A stretch of 64,000 bases of DNA from Sphingomonas sp. (GTDB lineage: Bacteria > Pseudomonadota > Alphaproteobacteria > Sphingomonadales > Sphingomonadaceae), in the NCBI RefSeq assembly GCF_019635455.1, contig NZ_JAHBZJ010000003.1, positions 1 to 64,000 on the forward strand, given 5' to 3'. The notes beneath the pieces were generated by a model. That model saw nothing but the letters and a program-made list of their open reading frames with translations, did no database searches and was not told where the DNA came from. A program made the translations under genes and the position numbers. Positions 43,822 to 52,738 of the stretch are shown in pieces. The stretch's first letter is position 1, and each line of letters opens with the position of its first letter.

Positions 43822-43861
43822 GTTCCACCGGACCCGATCGGGTCCAGGAAGCGCGAGTAGA

Positions 43862-44089
43862 TTACTCGGCCACGTTGTCCGCGGCGGCTTCCATGTTGTC
43901 GGCAGCGTTCTCGAGAGCCGCTTCGGCGGTGTCGTTGGTCGCGTTGTCGGCAGCCGCTTCGAGGTTGTCGGCAGCGTTCTCCATCGCCTCGGCGACGTTC
44001 TCGGCAGTGTTGTTGGCGGCCGGGGTCGTGTCGCAAGCGGCGAGCGACATCAGGCCAGTCGCGGCGGCGACGATGAGGACCTTCTTCAT
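43862..44089 (-). CDS. Small Ala/Asn/Glu-rich repeat lipoprotein
   Basis: 75 aa. A lipoprotein signal (MKKVLIVAAATGLMSLAAC, lipobox LAAC, Cys19) is followed by a mature part made of two near copies of E-N-A-A-D-N-(L/M)-E-A-A-A-D-N, predicted to be one acidic amphipathic helix. The pattern resembles Lpp-like or stress-induced small lipoproteins. Function unknown. Confidence 0.75.
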   Translation of the reverse strand: MKKVLIVAAATGLMSLAACDTTPAANNTAENVAEAMENAADNLEAAADNATNDTAEAALENAADNMEAAADNVAE

Positions 44090-44230
44090 TACGGTTTGCT
44101 CCCAAGCAAATTATTCGTTTCGCCCCGGCGCGATTGCCGTGCGAGTTAGTCGGAATAACGCCCGTTACGCCCGCGTCAATCCAAATTCATCCTGTAGAAA
44201 GGTTTGTGTGGACGAAAATGGTGCGCCGCA

Positions 44231-45589
44231 TCACATTTCGGGCAGCAGCTTTTCGGGCGCATTCGCCGCGATCGCAAGCATCGCCGTCCATGCCGCGACA
44301 TTCTGTCGCAACTGCTCAGGATCCACCTTGTCGAGCGTGTCGTCCGGGGTGTGGTGATAGTCGAAATAGCGGCTGCCATCCTGTTGCAGATCGACGCCCG
44401 AGGTGCCGGCCTGAACGAGCCGGCGGACATCCTCGCCGCCGCCTGCCGGATCGCGTCCGCGCCCGATGCCGAGCGGCGCGAGCGCGGCGGCAATCCGGTC
44501 GGCGACGGGTTTCGCACCGTCCGGCAGTTTGAAATCGACCCGCCAGATCCGGTCGGCGCCAAAGTCCGATTCGGCGGCCAGCGCATGCGCCTCGCCCCGA
44601 TGCGCCTTGAAATAGGCGTCGCCGCCAAAGCCGCCTTCCTCCTCCGCGCCGGCGAACAGGATGCGGATCGTCCGGCGGGGCGTGCCGGCATCCATGATGC
44701 GCTTCGCCGCCGCCGCCACGATGCCGCAGCCCGACGCGTCGTCGATCGCGCCGGTGCCAAGGTCCCAGCTGTCAAGGTGGCAGGCGACGATGACGATGCC
44801 GGCCGACGGGTCGCTGCCTGGCACTTCGGCGAGCACATTGCCCGATTCGGTCATGCCGACGACGCGCGGGGTGAGGGTGAGTTTCACCTTCACCGGCGTG
44901 CCACGCTTCAGGATGCGCTGGAGTTGTTCGGCGTCCGGCACCGACAGGGCGGCGGCGGGGATCGGGGTGACGCCGTCGGGAAAGTTCGTGCCGCCGGCGT
45001 GCGGATTGCGATGATGGTCGGTGCCGACCGAACGGATCAGGATCGCCGCCGCGCCCTTTTTCGCGGCGATGGCGGGTCCCCCGCGCCGCACCGCGCCGAA
45101 CGCGCCATATTGCGATCCGTCCTGGGTGCGCGTCATCGCGTGGCTGACAAAGGCGATCTTGCCCTTCAGACTGCCGTCGGGCGCGGCGGACAGCGCGGCG
45201 AGGTCGGGGAAATAGACGATTTCGCCTTCAAGCCCCTTGTCCGCCGTGGCGCCGGAATTGCCGAGCGCGGTCAGCCGAAGCGGCTGGGGAAAGGGGGCCA
45301 GCACCTCCAGCTTTTCCTCACCCCGGACCCAGGTCTTCATCTGGAACGGCTCCGCGCGCACGTTGCTGAATCCCAGCGTGGTGAGCGTCTTGACCGCCCA
45401 TGCGCGGGCGCGCGCCTCTGCCTCCGTCCCGGCGAGGCGCGGGCCGACTTCGGTGGTCAGGCTTTCGGTGATGTCCCATGCCAGATCGTCCTTCAGCGCG
45501 GCATCGCGCAGCACGGCGGGGTCCATCTGGGCCAGGGCGGGGAGGGGAAGGGCGGAGGCGGCGAGGGCCGCGATCAGAATCTTGCGCAT
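44231..45589 (-). CDS. M28-family zinc aminopeptidase, exported
   Basis: 452 aa. ATG 45589 opens a signal peptide (MRKILIAALAASALPLPALA). Zinc ligands of M28: His and Asp in VACHLDSWDLGTGAIDDASGCG, Glu-Glu in FAGAEEEGGFG, Asp in ESDFGAD, and His in DYHHTPDDTLDKVD. A PA domain precedes the catalytic part. It cleaves N-terminal residues of peptides in the periplasm. It is divergent from ettA. Confidence 0.93.
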   Translation of the reverse strand: MRKILIAALAASALPLPALAQMDPAVLRDAALKDDLAWDITESLTTEVGPRLAGTEAEARARAWAVKTLTTLGFSNVRAEPFQMKTWVRGEEKLEVLAPFPQPLRLTALGNSGATADKGLEGEIVYFPDLAALSAAPDGSLKGKIAFVSHAMTRTQDGSQYGAFGAVRRGGPAIAAKKGAAAILIRSVGTDHHRNPHAGGTNFPDGVTPIPAAALSVPDAEQLQRILKRGTPVKVKLTLTPRVVGMTESGNVLAEVPGSDPSAGIVIVACHLDSWDLGTGAIDDASGCGIVAAAAKRIMDAGTPRRTIRILFAGAEEEGGFGGDAYFKAHRGEAHALAAESDFGADRIWRVDFKLPDGAKPVADRIAAALAPLGIGRGRDPAGGGEDVRRLVQAGTSGVDLQQDGSRYFDYHHTPDDTLDKVDPEQLRQNVAAWTAMLAIAANAPEKLLPEM

Positions 45590-45695
45590 GGCCGCAACGC
45601 TATTGCCCCGCGCGCGGTTTGCCAATCGCCGGGTGCATCGCTACATGCCCGCCAACTTTCCCGCGCATCAATTTCGCAGATCGGAGACCCCGCAC

Positions 45696-47375
45696 GTGGC
45701 CGCCCAATACGCCTTCGTGATGAAGGACATGACCAAGAGCTTCCCCGGCGCGCAGAAGCCGGTGCTGAGCAACATCAACCTGCAATTCTATCAGGGCGCA
45801 AAGATCGGGATCGTCGGCCCCAACGGCGCGGGCAAATCGACGCTGATGAAGATCATGGCGGGGATCGACACCGATTTTTCGGGCGAGGCATGGCCGGGCG
45901 AGAATATCACCGTCGGCTACCTGCCGCAGGAGCCGCAGCTCGACCCGAGCAAGACGGTGCTGGAAAACGTCAAGGACGGCGCGCGCGAGACGGCCGACAT
46001 GGTCGAGCGGTTCAACGCGATCGCGGCGGAAATGGGCGATCCGCAGGACGATACCGATTTCGACGCGCTGATGGAGGAAATGGGCGAGTTGCAGGCCAAG
46101 ATCGACGCGGTCGATGGCTGGACGCTCGACAACCAGCTTGAGGTCGCGATGGAGGCGTTGCGCTGCCCGCCGTCGGACTGGAGCGTCGAGAAGCTGTCGG
46201 GCGGTGAAAAGCGCCGCATCGCGCTGACCCGCCTGCTGATCCAGAAACCGTCGATCCTGCTGCTGGACGAGCCGACCAACCATCTGGATGCCGAGAGCGT
46301 CGAATGGCTCGAAAACCATCTGAAGGAATATCCCGGCGCGGTGCTGATGATCACCCACGACCGCTATTTCCTCGACAATGTCGTCGGCTGGATCCTTGAG
46401 CTCGATCGCGGGAAATATTTCCCGTACGAGGGCAATTACTCGACCTACCTGGAAAAGAAGGCCAAGCGCCTGGAGCAGGAGGACCGCGAGGCCACCGGCC
46501 GCCAGAAGGCGATCAAGGACGAGCTGGAGTGGATCCGCGCCGGTGTGAAGGGGCGCCAGACCAAGTCGAAGGCGCGTATTTCCAAGTTCGAACAGCTGGT
46601 CGAGGCGCAGGAGAACCGCACGCCGGGCAAGGCCCAGATCGTCATCCAGGTGCCGGAGCGGCTGGGCGGCAAGGTGATCGAGGCGAAGAACATCAGCAAG
46701 GCCTATGGCGACAAGCTGTTGTTCGAGGATCTGTCGTTCATGCTGCCCCCGGGCGGCATCGTCGGCGTGATCGGACCGAACGGCGCGGGCAAATCGACGC
46801 TGTTCAAGATGATCACCGGACAGGAAACGCCCGACAGCGGCGAGATCGATATCGGTTCGACCGTTCGCCTGGGCTATGTCGATCAGAGCCGCGATCACCT
46901 CGACGACAGCAAGAATGTCTGGGAGGAAATCTCCGACGGGCTCGATTACATGAAGGTCAACGGCCACGACCAGTCGACCCGCGCCTATGTCGGCGCGTTC
47001 AACTTCAAGGGCCAGGACCAGCAGAAGAATGTCGGCAAGCTCTCTGGCGGTGAGCGCAACCGCGTCAATATCGCCAAGATGCTGAAGCGCGGTGGCAACG
47101 TGCTGCTGCTCGACGAACCGACCAACGATCTCGACGTGGAAACGCTGGGCGCGCTGGAGGAAGCGATCGAGAATTTCGCGGGATGCGCGGTGGTGATCAG
47201 CCACGACCGCTTCTTCCTCGATCGCCTCGCGACGCATATCCTGGCGTTCGAAGGCGACAGCCATGTCGAATGGTTCGAAGGGAATTTCGAGGCGTATGAG
47301 GAGGACAAGCGCCGCCGCCTGGGTGATGCCGCTGACCGGCCTACGCGGTTGGCGTATAAGAAGCTGACGCGGTGA
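45696..47375 (+). CDS. ettA: Energy-dependent translational throttle protein EttA (ABC-F)
   Basis: 559 aa from GTG 45696 with GGAGA upstream. Two ABC domains with Walker A GPNGAGKST in each, signatures LSGGEKRR and LSGGERNR, and Walker B ILLLDEPTNHLD and VLLLDEPTNDLD. The P-site tRNA-interaction linker between them has GRQTKSKARISKFEQL. There are no membrane helices. It gates entry into elongation according to ATP level. Confidence 0.95.
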   Translation: MAAQYAFVMKDMTKSFPGAQKPVLSNINLQFYQGAKIGIVGPNGAGKSTLMKIMAGIDTDFSGEAWPGENITVGYLPQEPQLDPSKTVLENVKDGARETADMVERFNAIAAEMGDPQDDTDFDALMEEMGELQAKIDAVDGWTLDNQLEVAMEALRCPPSDWSVEKLSGGEKRRIALTRLLIQKPSILLLDEPTNHLDAESVEWLENHLKEYPGAVLMITHDRYFLDNVVGWILELDRGKYFPYEGNYSTYLEKKAKRLEQEDREATGRQKAIKDELEWIRAGVKGRQTKSKARISKFEQLVEAQENRTPGKAQIVIQVPERLGGKVIEAKNISKAYGDKLLFEDLSFMLPPGGIVGVIGPNGAGKSTLFKMITGQETPDSGEIDIGSTVRLGYVDQSRDHLDDSKNVWEEISDGLDYMKVNGHDQSTRAYVGAFNFKGQDQQKNVGKLSGGERNRVNIAKMLKRGGNVLLLDEPTNDLDVETLGALEEAIENFAGCAVVISHDRFFLDRLATHILAFEGDSHVEWFEGNFEAYEEDKRRRLGDAADRPTRLAYKKLTR

Positions 47376-47380
47376 GTTTT

Positions 47381-47424
47381 GAATTGGCCGGATGCGGACG
47401 CGCGCATCCGGCCAATTCCCTTTG
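47381..47424. terminator. Strong bidirectional terminator
   Basis: A perfect 16-bp inverted repeat (GAATTGGCCGGATGCG at 47381-47396 and its complement at 47403-47418, loop 6), followed by CCCTTT, lies between the convergent ettA and 47430 genes. Confidence 0.85.
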
Positions 47425-47429
47425 TCCGG

Positions 47430-48116
47430 TCAGGCGCTGGAAATCTGGCAGCCCCAGAAATCCATCACATTCTTTTCCGGGATGAACGGATTGGTCGAGG
47501 GGACATAGGTTTCCGGGCGAATCATGATCGATACGTCGCCGGTATCGACGGTGCGACGCGCGTTCAGGACGATGTGGCCGCCTTCTACCCGGATCTTGCC
47601 GCTTTGTGGCGCGCCGGCACCCGTGATGGTGAAATCGACGCTGTCATTCTGGCTGACACTGGCCAGACAATCGATGGCGTAGAAGACGTCTTTCTGCGCC
47701 TTCAGTGTGATGAAAACGCCACCCACCCAGCTTGCTGTTCCGATACCGATGAGCCGATAGGTGACGGTAGCCTGTCCGTTGAAACCGGGCGGAAGCGGAT
47801 TTGGAACGATAACCTTGCCGTCGATGCGCATCGACCCGCGTCCGCTGACCGATTGCTGGGCGGGCGTCAGGCTGAACGCGCTTTTCAGATTGGGAATGAC
47901 GCTGGCCGGCAGTGTTTTTGGCAGGCGCGCCCGCAACTGCGCGGGTGCCAGAAATTGTGGCACCGGCGGAACCCGTCGGGCGGCGGGGGGAGCCGGCCTG
48001 ACGCTGGGCGTCACCTGCGGTTTGGGACTGGCTTGTAGTTGCGCATGAGCGGACGTAATCGCGGCGGTCGCGGCAGCGACGCCGACAAACAGGCAGTTGC
48101 GGGGCGAAACGAACAT
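47430..48116 (-). CDS. Exported protein of unknown function
   Basis: 228 aa. A signal peptide ends in TSAHAQ. A proline-rich linker (KPQVTPSVRPAPPAARRVPP) leads to a beta-rich domain with GRGSMRIDGKVIVPNPLP and GIGTASWVGGVFITLKAQKD, and a conserved-looking end MDFWGCQISS. The all-beta look suggests a small binding domain. It is the last of five minus-strand exported/membrane protein genes; no family recognised. Confidence 0.65.
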   Translation of the reverse strand: MFVSPRNCLFVGVAAATAAITSAHAQLQASPKPQVTPSVRPAPPAARRVPPVPQFLAPAQLRARLPKTLPASVIPNLKSAFSLTPAQQSVSGRGSMRIDGKVIVPNPLPPGFNGQATVTYRLIGIGTASWVGGVFITLKAQKDVFYAIDCLASVSQNDSVDFTITGAGAPQSGKIRVEGGHIVLNARRTVDTGDVSIMIRPETYVPSTNPFIPEKNVMDFWGCQISSA

Positions 48117-48238
48117 GACCCTATCCCTCCTTCATGGTTGATGGCGAAGGGATAGACGGGGGATTGACGGCGAACCGGACATCTCTCCGCCGGAAAAAGC
48201 GGCCGCCCCCCGTTCAGGTCGAGCGAGGAGTCGGGCAG

Positions 48239-48802
48239 TTACTGCGGCGCGTCGGGATCAACCCGCACCCATTTGGGAAGCAGGCGATACTGGCTGCCGC
48301 CGCAATTCGACGGATAGCTGTTGCTGCTCGCGACCTCGTTGCGCAGGATCACGCATAACCGCCAGTCGTCGGGGAGGCCCATGATCGAACCCAGAACGAT
48401 GTCACCCGCCTTGAATGGCGGCCCTGAAACCGGCTGCGCGGCGGTCTGGGGCGTGGCCTGCCCGCCCGGTTTACGCGTGCTGACGTCGCGCGCGATGGTA
48501 CGGGTATAGTTGCAACTCACCTCATATGCCCCCTTGAACACGGTCAGCACGGTGCAGGCTTTCCACATGCCGGGATTTTCCGCGTCGGCCACTTCCACCT
48601 TGTCATATTCGCGGAACGCCGGGGCGGCGGCGACGGGGGCCGCCTGTCCGGGGGGAGGAGCGACTGCGGCCGCCGGCGCTGCCATCTCTGGTGTCGGGAT
48701 TGCCTGACCGCCTGGTGCGATCGGCGCGTCCGGTATGTCCTGGGCGGTGGCGGGAAGGGCGATCATGGCGACCGCGATCACGACTGCGGGAAGGCTGCGC
48801 AT
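48239..48802 (-). CDS. Exported protein with two SH3/Tudor-like segments
   Basis: 187 aa from ATG 48802 with GAGG upstream. A signal peptide ends in PATAQ, then a Pro/Ala-rich linker. The segments EYDKVEVADAENPGMWKACT and KAGDIVLGSIMGLPDDWRLC are similar in layout (barrel-like strand, loop, Trp, Cys), suggesting a duplicated small beta-barrel. Four cysteines may pair. Its start is 17 bases after the lectin gene stop, so they are co-transcribed. Function unknown. Confidence 0.65.
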   Translation of the reverse strand: MRSLPAVVIAVAMIALPATAQDIPDAPIAPGGQAIPTPEMAAPAAAVAPPPGQAAPVAAAPAFREYDKVEVADAENPGMWKACTVLTVFKGAYEVSCNYTRTIARDVSTRKPGGQATPQTAAQPVSGPPFKAGDIVLGSIMGLPDDWRLCVILRNEVASSNSYPSNCGGSQYRLLPKWVRVDPDAPQ

Positions 48803-48819
48803 CGCGCCTCGCGCCGCCT

Positions 48820-49587
48820 TCACCGGAATTGTCCAGCGGCGATGACGCGCATGGAGGCGCCGTCATTTGCGATCAGATTGCCCGCGCCCCCGGCGACGAT
48901 GCCCTGTGCGATCAGGTTGCCGGCCCCCCCGGCAACGATGTTTCCTGCCCCGCCAGCGACGATGTTTCCCGCGCCGCCGGCGACGATGTTACCGGCGCCC
49001 CCCGCGACAATGTTGTAGGGGCTTGGGCCGCTTGACGAGATCAGCGCCCGTCCTTCAAATCCACGCGACGTCAGCGGAGTGGCGACGCTGATGCGATAGG
49101 TGGCGCGGCCGCCGCTCGTCGCCTGATACCATTTCTGGTTCATGCCGCCATGGCAGCTCCAACCGACAACGCGCGCACCCGAACTGCGATTGCCGCCCTC
49201 GATATCGGCGCAGACACCGGCTTCGTTTCGAAGTGCGCCATTATAGTCCAGCGCCCAGCGCTGGTTAGGCGTATTGGCACATCGTGCCGCGACCAGCGGC
49301 TGGCCCTGCCCATTGGAGGCGAGGCAAGTCTGGTTGCCGAGCGAGATCATGCCGTAACTGCCTGTCACGAAGCGCCATCCCTGCGCACCGCGACTGGCGT
49401 TGCAGGCGGCGATCATGATGACGTTCCCATTGCCGACATCGAGGCAGCTTCCGGTCGCGTAGTAGCTGGCGATCGCCGGCATGCCGCCAGAAACCTGGAC
49501 CGACACCTGTGCCATTGCGGGCAGGGGGAGGGCGACCGACAGGCATGCGATGGTGGCAGCCCCGACGATGACGATCTTGCGTTTCAT
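48820..49587 (-). CDS. Secreted ricin-type lectin with NIVAGGAG octapeptide repeats
   Basis: 255 aa. A signal peptide (MKRKIVIVGAATIACLSVAL, then PLPAMAQ) leads to a beta-trefoil domain shown by the spaced QxW motifs AQGWRF, NQRWAL and NQKWYQ and by SCLDVGNGNVIMIAAC. The C-terminal quarter is a run of glycine-rich octapeptides (N-I-V-A-G-G-A-G, four near-perfect then two degenerate copies). It probably binds a glycan at or outside the cell surface. The repeat tail might form a stacked or collagen-like rod. Confidence 0.8.
   Translation of the reverse strand: MKRKIVIVGAATIACLSVALPLPAMAQVSVQVSGGMPAIASYYATGSCLDVGNGNVIMIAACNASRGAQGWRFVTGSYGMISLGNQTCLASNGQGQPLVAARCANTPNQRWALDYNGALRNEAGVCADIEGGNRSSGARVVGWSCHGGMNQKWYQATSGGRATYRISVATPLTSRGFEGRALISSSGPSPYNIVAGGAGNIVAGGAGNIVAGGAGNIVAGGAGNLIAQGIVAGGAGNLIANDGASMRVIAAGQFR
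48879..49017 (-). repeat. 24-bp tandem repeats coding octapeptides
   Basis: Five to six 24-base units within the lectin gene encode N-(I/L)-(I/V)-A-G-G-A-G. Units differ mainly at third codon positions, so the peptide, not the DNA, has been conserved. One unit is broken by an insertion (AQG). Confidence 0.8.
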
Positions 49588-49612
49588 AGCATGTGCTCCC
49601 GTCATTGGGCGC

Positions 49613-50254
49613 TCACCAGCGCCCGTTCAGCGATTTGGACTTGTTGAGGACGCAACGGATCGAACCCGTTTTCCCCTGCGCATTCAGCGGCTTGAAGTAG
49701 GTCGCCTCCTGTCGTTCGTAGCGGGTGCCGGCGAGCGGGCCGCTAGTCATGCGCAGGATGTTGCCGGTCATCGTGTAGGTACCGCGACCGCCGTTGAAGT
49801 CGCGATAGGAGCCGGGGCCGAATATGCCGAACATCAGCCCGGTCTGGGGCGATCCCATCACCATGCCGCCGATCGTGATCGGCGCGTCGCATTCATAGAC
49901 GCCGACCGGGATCGGGCCTCCGGGGCCGGCCGCCGCCGCTGGGGGTGCCGTCGGCCGCTGAGAGGGCATGGAGGTGGCGCTCGCCCTCCGCAACGGGGCA
50001 TCCGCGGCCAGTTTCCATATCGTGCCGTTGACCGCCCGGAAATAGCAGCGACCAAGGTTGTCGCGCGCGCCGCCGAGCGACACGACGCGGACCCAGCCCT
50101 TGTCATAGGAATATACGCTCCCCTGATAACTGTCGTGATATTCGAACACCGCGCCCGCCGGCGGGCAGGACGTCTGGGCGCGGGCCGCGATCGGGGTCAC
50201 AGCGGCGAATGCAACGACGAACGCCGCGACGAAGTGCAGGATGAGGCGTTTCAT
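49613..50254 (-). CDS. Exported protein of unknown function
   Basis: 213 aa. A signal peptide ends in AARAQ. The mature part has PPAGAVFEYHDSYQGSVYSY, a Pro/Ala linker, then GVYECDAPITIGGMVMGSPQ and GRGTYTMTGNILRMTSGPLAG, a beta-barrel-like pattern seen in small periplasmic proteins, ending IRCVLNKSKSLNGRW. Its start overlaps the stop of the DUF3592 gene by 4 bases. Function unknown. Confidence 0.7.
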   Translation of the reverse strand: MKRLILHFVAAFVVAFAAVTPIAARAQTSCPPAGAVFEYHDSYQGSVYSYDKGWVRVVSLGGARDNLGRCYFRAVNGTIWKLAADAPLRRASATSMPSQRPTAPPAAAAGPGGPIPVGVYECDAPITIGGMVMGSPQTGLMFGIFGPGSYRDFNGGRGTYTMTGNILRMTSGPLAGTRYERQEATYFKPLNAQGKTGSIRCVLNKSKSLNGRW

Positions 50255-50691
50255 TTCTCAAGCTCCAGGATGACGAGGACAAAGAGAAACAGGACAAGGA
50301 CGGTCGCCGCGGCGACGCGCAGCGCGGTGGCGCTCCCCTTGCGTTCAAGTACGGAGTAGGCGGGCTTCAGCGGATCGTACCAGACCGGCACCATCGCATC
50401 GGGCGGGAAGCGGTCGAGGACCGCCCGGCAATCGCTCATGTTCAGGCTTTGCTGGACGAAGCTGAAGCGGTTGCCGCGATATCTGACGCCGCGAACCTCA
50501 TAGGTGTAATCGATTCGCGGGGCGCGCGTGTTGCGCGTGCGGCGGATGCGGGCAGCGGTGACCCGGCCCTGCACGCTGGGCCAGTGTACGGATTCCCTGA
50601 CCAGCCGATCGACCCGCTTCGCCGCGATCATCAGGATGGTTGCGATCAGCATCGCGGGCAGGATCAGAATAAACCAGGTCACCAGGTTCAT
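50251..50691 (-). CDS. DUF3592-type membrane protein
   Basis: 146 aa from ATG 50691 (MNLVTWFILILP). One TM helix at each end flanks a soluble domain with WPSVQGRVTAARIRR, IDYTYEVRGVRYRGNR and PVWYDPLKPAYSVLE, matching the DUF3592 pattern. It is the first gene of the minus-strand row and divergent from the histidine kinase gene. Confidence 0.78.
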   Translation of the reverse strand: MNLVTWFILILPAMLIATILMIAAKRVDRLVRESVHWPSVQGRVTAARIRRTRNTRAPRIDYTYEVRGVRYRGNRFSFVQQSLNMSDCRAVLDRFPPDAMVPVWYDPLKPAYSVLERKGSATALRVAAATVLVLFLFVLVILELEK

Positions 50692-50870
50692 CGCACGCCC
50701 CCTCCTTCCGGATCGGTCCTGAAGGGGCGGGGGCATGTCGCCAAGGCGTCGAACGGCGGGGGTGCGCATGGCTGCGACTGGCACGCCCCGTTGCGACGAA
50801 CATGTCGTTTCATGCGACGGATTGTCGTGTGAAATATCGGCGATCCGAACTATTCCGTTTCGGGGAGGGA

Positions 50871-52004
50871 ATGATCGCGATGGTAAGGCTGGATGAGGAG
50901 GTTTTCGGGCAGCCGCTGGTTCGCTTGCTGCTGGTGTTATGGGGCGTAGGATATGTTCAGGTCGATATCTCTGCCTGGCTCCTCGGACGCACCCCGCCCG
51001 GGATCATGTTCCTGACCAACCTGCCGCTGTACGTGATGGGCTTTGCCCTCTCGCTGTTCATGTGTTGGCTGATCACCGCGACCGTTGCCTGGAATCCGAC
51101 CGTGCGGTGGCCGTTCCTTGGGCTGGTCATCGTCCTGATTGCCGCTCTGCATACTGCGGTGGATCTCCATTATCTGAAGCTGCTCTCGCTGACCCTTTTT
51201 CCGGACTGGCAGTCATGGGCGCTGAATGTCCGTGGGTTGCGCTACGGCATGGCCCTGATTCTCTACAGCTGGACCTATGTCCTGGCGGCGCTGATCCTGT
51301 GGGCATCGCGTGCGACCGATCAGGCGCGGTTCAACGCCGCCCGCGCCGCGGCATTCGAGGCTGCGGCGCTTCGGGCGGAGGCCGCGGCGTTGCGATTGCA
51401 GCTCAATCCCCATTTCCTGTTCAATACGCTAAACGGCATCGCTTCCCTGGTCGTCTCCCGTCATGAGGCCGAGGCAGAAGCGATGATCGACCGGCTCGCC
51501 GATTTCCTTCGTGCGTCGCTGGTCTCGGATCCGACCAGCAATGTGCCGCTTGCCGACGAGCTGGAAACCGTCCGTGCCTATCTCTCGATCGAGGAAGCGA
51601 GATTTCCGGAGCGGATGAGCGTGAGTTTCGCGGTCGATGAATCTGCGCGGAGCTGGCTGGTCCCGAACTTCATCCTTCAGCCGCTGATCGAGAATGCGGT
51701 GAAATATGGCGTCGCGCCATCGCGCCGGCCGGTACATGTCGAAGTTCGTGCCGATATCGAAGGGGTGATGCTGGTTCTGACGGTCGCAAATCGCGTGATC
51801 GACGGCAGCCCGCTTCCGCTCGCGCGCGCGTTCGCAAAACGGGGCGGGATCGGTTTGGCCAATACACGCCAACGTCTCGCTCTTGCCTATGAAGGCGGCG
51901 CATGGTTGACCACTGAGGCGGCACCCGATGGATTTCGCGCCAGCATCGGGCTGCCGAACCCGGCTCCGGCCACGCTCTCCGATCCGCAGGCTGAAACGCG
52001 ATGA
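50871..52004 (+). CDS. LytS-type sensor histidine kinase
   Basis: 377 aa from ATG 50871; ATG 50880 is equally possible given GGGGAGGGA just before. Four TM segments are followed by a coiled linker (AAAFEAAALRAEAAALRLQ) and the His_kinase domain with the phosphorylated His in LNPHFLFNTLNGIASLV. ATP site: FILQPLIENAVKYG and GIGLANTRQRL. It phosphorylates the LytTR regulator whose gene overlaps it. The stimulus is unknown; there is no recognisable sensor domain outside the membrane. Confidence 0.92.
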   Translation: MIAMVRLDEEVFGQPLVRLLLVLWGVGYVQVDISAWLLGRTPPGIMFLTNLPLYVMGFALSLFMCWLITATVAWNPTVRWPFLGLVIVLIAALHTAVDLHYLKLLSLTLFPDWQSWALNVRGLRYGMALILYSWTYVLAALILWASRATDQARFNAARAAAFEAAALRAEAAALRLQLNPHFLFNTLNGIASLVVSRHEAEAEAMIDRLADFLRASLVSDPTSNVPLADELETVRAYLSIEEARFPERMSVSFAVDESARSWLVPNFILQPLIENAVKYGVAPSRRPVHVEVRADIEGVMLVLTVANRVIDGSPLPLARAFAKRGGIGLANTRQRLALAYEGGAWLTTEAAPDGFRASIGLPNPAPATLSDPQAETR

Positions 52005-52735
52005 AGGCGGTCATCGCCGACGATGAGGCGCTGGCCCGCGCACTTTTGCGCGGTTTGCTTGCCGCACATTCGGATATCGAGATCGTCGGCGAAGCTGCGG
52101 ACGGCGATACGTTGCTTGACGTGGTTCGCGAACATGGCGCCGACCTGGTGCTGACGGATATCGATATGCCCGGAATCGATGGCCTTGCCGCCGCGTCTCG
52201 TCTTTCGCACATCGGTGGGCCGGATATCATCTTCGTCACCGCCTATGACCGTTACGCGACGGCGGCATTCGATGTCGATGCGGTCGATTACCTGCTGAAA
52301 CCGGTGCGTCGGCACAGGCTGGATTCGGCGCTGGACCGCGCGCGCCGACGCTGTGTCGCAAGGGCCGCGATGCCGGTCGGCAATGCCGAACCGCGGTCTG
52401 CGGAGGAGGGCGTGCTCTGGGTCCACACGCGCCACAAACTGGTTCGCGTGAACCTGGCCGAGATCGATCGCATCGAGGCTGCGGGCGATCACGTGTATCT
52501 GCACAGCGCTGAGCACACCTGGCTGCATCGCATTACGATGAAGGAGGTGGAGTCACTTTTGAACGGCGGCGATTTGCGCCGCGTTCATCGCTCGACCTTC
52601 GTGCGATTGGCGGCGATCCGTGCGGTCGATCGACGGGGACGTGGATTGACGCTCATCCTTGCCGACGGGGCCGAAGTTCCGGTCGGCCCGAACTATCGCA
52701 CGGCACTTGCCGCCGTTTTTCCGCCGGCGGGCTAG
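52001..52735 (+). CDS. LytTR-family response regulator
   Basis: 244 aa. A receiver domain (IADDEALAR, phosphoacceptor Asp in LVLTDIDMPGIDG, FVTAYDRYA, LLKPV) is followed by a LytTR DNA-binding domain (HKLVRVNLAEIDRIEAAGDHVYLHS and RRVHRSTFVRLAAI, split). The start overlaps the kinase stop (ATGA). A natural target would be the divergent row of exported protein genes, which is inference. Confidence 0.93.
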   Translation: MKAVIADDEALARALLRGLLAAHSDIEIVGEAADGDTLLDVVREHGADLVLTDIDMPGIDGLAAASRLSHIGGPDIIFVTAYDRYATAAFDVDAVDYLLKPVRRHRLDSALDRARRRCVARAAMPVGNAEPRSAEEGVLWVHTRHKLVRVNLAEIDRIEAAGDHVYLHSAEHTWLHRITMKEVESLLNGGDLRRVHRSTFVRLAAIRAVDRRGRGLTLILADGAEVPVGPNYRTALAAVFPPAG

Positions 52736-52738
52736 ATG

